Source of the DNA: Flavobacterium ginsenosidimutans
GTDB taxonomy: Bacteria > Bacteroidota > Bacteroidia > Flavobacteriales > Flavobacteriaceae
DNA length: 64,000 nt
Direction of reading: 5' to 3'
NCBI RefSeq assembly: GCF_003254625.1
Contig: NZ_QJRJ01000082.1
Span: 434,001-498,000 of the forward strand
Shown: positions 60,581 to 64,000 of the stretch, in pieces
Numbering within the stretch: position 1 is the stretch's first letter
Layout of the letters: every line of letters starts with the position of its first letter
Notes under the pieces: model-generated
What the model saw: only the letters and a program-made list of their open reading frames with translations
The model's database searches: none
Told to the model about the DNA's origin: nothing
Position numbers and translations under genes: made by a program

Positions 60581-62713
60581 ATGAAAAAAGTACTATTTTT
60601 TGTGGCAGCTTTGACGGCTTCACTACAAATCTATGCGCAAAAAAAAGACAGCATATCGGGCAAATATACCTTAATGGACGAGGTGATTATTGAAGGAGTC
60701 AGAAAGTCCAAAGATGTTTCCAGTGAACTGGCTTCTAAATTGCCACTCAAGAACCTGGAAAATCCTCAGGTGACCGCTTCGGTCTCACCGCAGCTTATTA
60801 AAAACAGAAATTTTTTCACTCAAGGCGAAATGCTCAAAAATGCCACAGGTGTTGCGCCCAGCTGGGCAGGAATTTCACCTTATTATTCCATCCGGGGATT
60901 TCGTACCCGATCGAGCTTCAGAAATGGCGTAAACGGTTATGTGGCCTCTGATATGGATCCGGCAAACATCGCCCAGTTAGAAGTAATTAAAGGACCAAGC
61001 GCTGTAATTTTTGGCGGAGGCGGCGCAACTATGATTACTTTTGGAGGACTAATTAATCGGGTTACCCTAAAACCACAACAGACCACTTTTGCTGACATTA
61101 CTGTAATGGGCGGATCTTACAATCTGCAACGTGCAACTCTTGATATCAATACACCTCTTGACAAAGATGGAAAGGTTCTTGCCCGTTTAACCGGCGCTTA
61201 TAACTACAATGATACTTTTCAGGACCAGGGTTTTTCAAAAACATTTTTTTTAGCTCCAAGTATTTCTTATAAAATCAGCGATGATTTAAATATTCAGCTT
61301 GATGCCGAAATTTTAAACAAAACCGCTACCAACAATCCGCTTTACCAGGTGGCTTTGGGGACTGCTAAATCAGCAGATGAACTCCATTTGGATTATTACC
61401 GTTCTTTCAATGACAACTCACTTACACTCAATAATAAGGCAGTAAATATTTACGGAAAAGTCATTTACAGGCTTTCAGAGAATTGGAAATCGGAAACCAA
61501 TTTAATTTCAGTCAATAATAAAACTCCGGGCGATTACATCCGATTAAGATTAGATGATAACAGCCAGAATGTGACGCGAAGAGTGTACAGAATGTATCCG
61601 GAAAACATTACCAGCCAGCAGATCCAGCAGGATTTTGTGGGGAATTTCAAAATTGGCAGTGTGAAAAACCGGCTGATTGCGGGGGTTGAATACTATCATT
61701 ATCTCTATGGGATTGCCAGTAAATCTATGAATTTTACTAAAGTTTCAGCTGCTGGGACAGATCCTGAGAATGCTAATTTTAATAATGAATACATTTCCGG
61801 TCAATTGGCCTTAAAACCCTATGGAGAGAATTATAAGGCAATTCAGGATCATTATTCCCTATATATTTCAGACGTTATCAACCCTTTGGAGAATTTAAGT
61901 GTAATGCTTAGTGCCCGAATCAATTACATCAATAACAAAGGGACTGAGGATTTATTAACAGCGACAACTACCGGGGATTACACACAAACGGCTGTTTCTC
62001 CGAAATTGGGAATCAATTACCAGATTATCCCTGAAAGAATAGCATTATTTGCTAATTATATGAATGGTTTTCAGCCGCAGGCACCGCAGTCGGTAAACGG
62101 GCAGATGACCAATTTCCAGCCCGTTTATGGAAACCAGTGGGAATCGGGAGTTAAAGTTTCCCTGAAAAAGAACCTGTTGGATGCCGTTTTGAGCTATTAT
62201 AATATTGATCTAACCAATGCGGTAAGACAAAATCCAAATGATACGGCTTCCTATCTGCAGGATGGCGAGCAGCGCAGTAAAGGTTTTGAAGCAGATTTAG
62301 AATCAAATCCGATGAAAGGACTGTTTTTGCATGCTGGTTTTGCTTATAATGACAGTAAACTTATTGTTTCCGATGCACTTACTCAAGGGCTAAGGCCTGT
62401 AGATGCCGGTCCCAAACTTTCCGGAACCTGGTACGTGAATTACGCTCCGCAGTCAAAAGCTTTAAATGGCTTTTCATTAGGTATAGGCGGCAGTCATTAT
62501 GGTAAAGATCTGATGATCAATAATATCAATGGCTCTTTTTATACGAATCCTTATACGGTAATCAACTCGGTGCTGAGTTTTGAGAAAACCCGTTATGTAT
62601 TTTCACTTTCTGCCAATAACCTGCTCAACGAACATTATTGGTATGGCGGCCGTGGTATGGTTACTCCGGGAACCCTTCGCCAGGTGATTTTATCTTTGAA
62701 ATTAAAATTGTAA
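60581..62713 (+). CDS. TonB-dependent siderophore-type receptor
   Basis: A 710-residue outer-membrane receptor without an STN or carboxypeptidase-like extension. Signal peptide ends IYAQ. The plug lies at about 50-165: GEMLKNATGVAPSWAGISPY, YSIRGFRTRS, NIAQLEVIKGPSAVIFGGGG. The barrel ends RQVILSLKLKL. The FhuA/FpvA-like plug and the PepSY gene behind it suggest uptake of a ferric siderophore or similar chelate. Ligand unknown. Confidence 0.9.
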   Translation: MKKVLFFVAALTASLQIYAQKKDSISGKYTLMDEVIIEGVRKSKDVSSELASKLPLKNLENPQVTASVSPQLIKNRNFFTQGEMLKNATGVAPSWAGISPYYSIRGFRTRSSFRNGVNGYVASDMDPANIAQLEVIKGPSAVIFGGGGATMITFGGLINRVTLKPQQTTFADITVMGGSYNLQRATLDINTPLDKDGKVLARLTGAYNYNDTFQDQGFSKTFFLAPSISYKISDDLNIQLDAEILNKTATNNPLYQVALGTAKSADELHLDYYRSFNDNSLTLNNKAVNIYGKVIYRLSENWKSETNLISVNNKTPGDYIRLRLDDNSQNVTRRVYRMYPENITSQQIQQDFVGNFKIGSVKNRLIAGVEYYHYLYGIASKSMNFTKVSAAGTDPENANFNNEYISGQLALKPYGENYKAIQDHYSLYISDVINPLENLSVMLSARINYINNKGTEDLLTATTTGDYTQTAVSPKLGINYQIIPERIALFANYMNGFQPQAPQSVNGQMTNFQPVYGNQWESGVKVSLKKNLLDAVLSYYNIDLTNAVRQNPNDTASYLQDGEQRSKGFEADLESNPMKGLFLHAGFAYNDSKLIVSDALTQGLRPVDAGPKLSGTWYVNYAPQSKALNGFSLGIGGSHYGKDLMINNINGSFYTNPYTVINSVLSFEKTRYVFSLSANNLLNEHYWYGGRGMVTPGTLRQVILSLKLKL

Positions 62714-62734
62714 TGCTGTAATTCAGAACTTCCA

Positions 62735-63841
62735 TTGAAAAAAATTACAAAGACCTCATTTAAACTGCACAGCTGCCTCGGATTGTTTTTCGGGGTACTG
62801 TATCTGTTTTTTGGAATTTCGGGCGCTTTATTGGTTTTTAAAAAAGAGATTGAGTATTTCAATAATCCGCCAATGCATTGCTGTGTAAAGGGCAGTAAAA
62901 CCATTTCATTAAACCAGATGTATCATAAAGTCTCTGAGAGGTATCCCCAGGCGCGGCAGATCATGCTGCAGACTTTTCCCAGAAATAGCTGCGACACCTA
63001 TGAATTTATGATTTTTAATTATCAGGATAATGTCAGCGATAATTATCTCTATTGCTGTATGGTAGACCCTTATTCTGGAAAAATTGTAGCAGAAGGCAGT
63101 TTTAGCTCTTTACAATCGCCTTTTTTCCGCTGGCTGTATGCTGCGCATTATTCCCTTTTAATTGATAAACCAGGCAGGCTTATAACGGCCATTGCGGCCA
63201 TTGCATTAATTTTAAACTTAATTACAGGTGTGATCATTTATCGCAAAAAGATATTTGCTGTACTTGTTTTTAAAGAGAAGTTAAATCGTAAATCTTCCAG
63301 AACCCTTTATTCTTCGCTGCACAGGATTATTGGTGTCTGGACCCTGTTGCTTAATTTTATTCTTTTTTTTACAGGTTTCTGGATGAATAAAAGTCTTTTT
63401 TTACCTTCTGAATGGGAATTAATTTCTAAGAAAGAACAGAATTATCGGACAAGGGCAAATATTGACCAGGTGATAAAACATGCCCGGGAAATTCCAAATT
63501 TCAATCCAATTGCCGTAAAAATAGCTGCTGATAAAAAAACGGATATTATAGTAAGCGGTGAGTTTTCTGATACCCAAAACCCGCTGTATTTTGGTAAAGG
63601 CAGCGACGTTTATTATGACAGTGATAACGGAACTTGGATCAAAACCATACGCATTGAAGAAAAATCATTTTCCGACCGGTTTTATTGGATCATGAAACAG
63701 CTTCACAGGGGGGATTATGACAGTTTTTGGATAAAAATTTTGTATGTAATTGCCGGATTCAGTCCTGCAATACTTTCTATTACGGGATTTATTCTTTGGA
63801 AAAGAAAAGGCAGAAAAGAAATATCTAAAAAACACAAATAA
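62735..63841 (+). CDS. PepSY-associated transmembrane protein
   Basis: A 368-residue inner-membrane protein starting at TTG 62735 (KKITKTSFKLHSCLGLFFGV). Four membrane helices are seen near 12-35, 140-165, 195-220 and 340-360, with periplasmic PepSY-like domains between them. Conserved His in LHSCLG, AAHYSLL, SLHRIIG and LHRGDYD could bind haem, as in PiuB/FsrB-type ferric-siderophore reductases. It is 21 nt after the receptor, which supports a role in releasing or reducing imported iron. Confidence 0.88.
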   Translation: MKKITKTSFKLHSCLGLFFGVLYLFFGISGALLVFKKEIEYFNNPPMHCCVKGSKTISLNQMYHKVSERYPQARQIMLQTFPRNSCDTYEFMIFNYQDNVSDNYLYCCMVDPYSGKIVAEGSFSSLQSPFFRWLYAAHYSLLIDKPGRLITAIAAIALILNLITGVIIYRKKIFAVLVFKEKLNRKSSRTLYSSLHRIIGVWTLLLNFILFFTGFWMNKSLFLPSEWELISKKEQNYRTRANIDQVIKHAREIPNFNPIAVKIAADKKTDIIVSGEFSDTQNPLYFGKGSDVYYDSDNGTWIKTIRIEEKSFSDRFYWIMKQLHRGDYDSFWIKILYVIAGFSPAILSITGFILWKRKGRKEISKKHK

Positions 63842-64000
63842 TAAAATGCCTGTTTTGTGATTTTAAAACTCGTTTAAATGGGGCTCCTGCTATGAGTTTA
63901 AAAATGTTTTTAATGCTCTTACATGCACTAATACGATAATTGAACAAATAGCGTGCAATGCCATTTTCCTTATTATCTAATAGATTTCTAAGGCTAAAAT

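Noticed and set aside
63829..64000. Open minus-strand frame running off the window end
   Set aside because: It has no recognisable family, start or context within the window; a partial gene cannot be excluded.
1..64000. CRISPR arrays, rRNA genes, insertion sequences with transposases
   Set aside because: No regular direct-repeat/spacer array, rRNA text or transposase motif was seen.

Overview
The window is a chromosomal segment of a Bacteroidota bacterium, most likely a Flavobacterium or close relative. The base composition is AT-rich. Promoters fit the flavobacterial TAnnTTTG -7 box, usually without a Shine-Dalgarno sequence. The gene content is typical of the phylum: SusC/SusD pair, hybrid two-component sensor, FecI/FecR/TonB receptor set, DUF5777, DUF4833, DUF4960, fasciclin with an ECF sigma. 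No tRNA, rRNA, CRISPR array or intact insertion sequence was seen. All family names come from reading motifs; no search was run.

Layout. 0.2-5.2 kb: small regulators, an exported aldo/keto reductase, and an SDR/TetR pair sharing a duplicated operator. 5.4-8.5 kb: an SDR and a lipid-flavoured operon (PhyH dioxygenase, 49-aa ORF, CDP-alcohol phosphatidyltransferase, GtrA) opened by a small ORF with six consecutive Cys codons. 8.7-10.1 kb: a frameshifted DUF4833 gene and a nitroreductase. 10.4-14.2 kb: the oxygen-dependent methionine synthase pair mesX-mesD with a BASS transporter, then an Lrp regulator. 14.3-15.7 kb: a deletion scar joining two divergent genes that both lost their 5' ends. 15.9-17.5 kb: a serine hydrolase fused to a SusE-like domain.

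17.9-32.8 kb is a complete fructan (probably levan) utilisation locus: a sensor fusing a sugar-binding domain to kinase, receiver and AraC output, an inner-membrane sugar importer, two GH32 enzymes, SusC, SusD, a DUF4960 surface lipoprotein and a fructokinase. Glycan is captured and cut at the surface, imported by SusCD, trimmed to fructose in the periplasm, carried inward by the MFS protein and phosphorylated. The sensor probably responds to fructose.

33.4-35.7 kb and 51.6-55.7 kb carry two versions of one envelope module: YceI lipocalin, monohaem cytochrome c lipoprotein, DUF5777 outer-membrane barrel and membrane-anchored OB-fold protein. The second version sits between hemH and hemA and adds an HMA-like protein and a lipoprotein resembling an exported truncated haemoglobin. 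This is my best candidate for an undescribed system. Between the two lie a FecI/FecR/TonB receptor set beside a repeat-containing lipoprotein (36.0-41.2 kb), a decayed PepSY gene and a possible small insertion bounded by 20-bp direct repeats (41.3-42.7 kb), an AraC-linked oxidoreductase/cupin cluster (43.2-48.3 kb) and a fasciclin lipoprotein. The right end holds an ECF sigma/anti-sigma pair and an iron-type TonB receptor with a CNGRC small protein and a PepSY membrane protein.

A dispersed repeat (hairpin, then GTGAC, then a degenerate tail ending near DDLKKLAYYM) occurs at least four times in gene-free gaps, with further partial copies, and accounts for much of the non-coding sequence.
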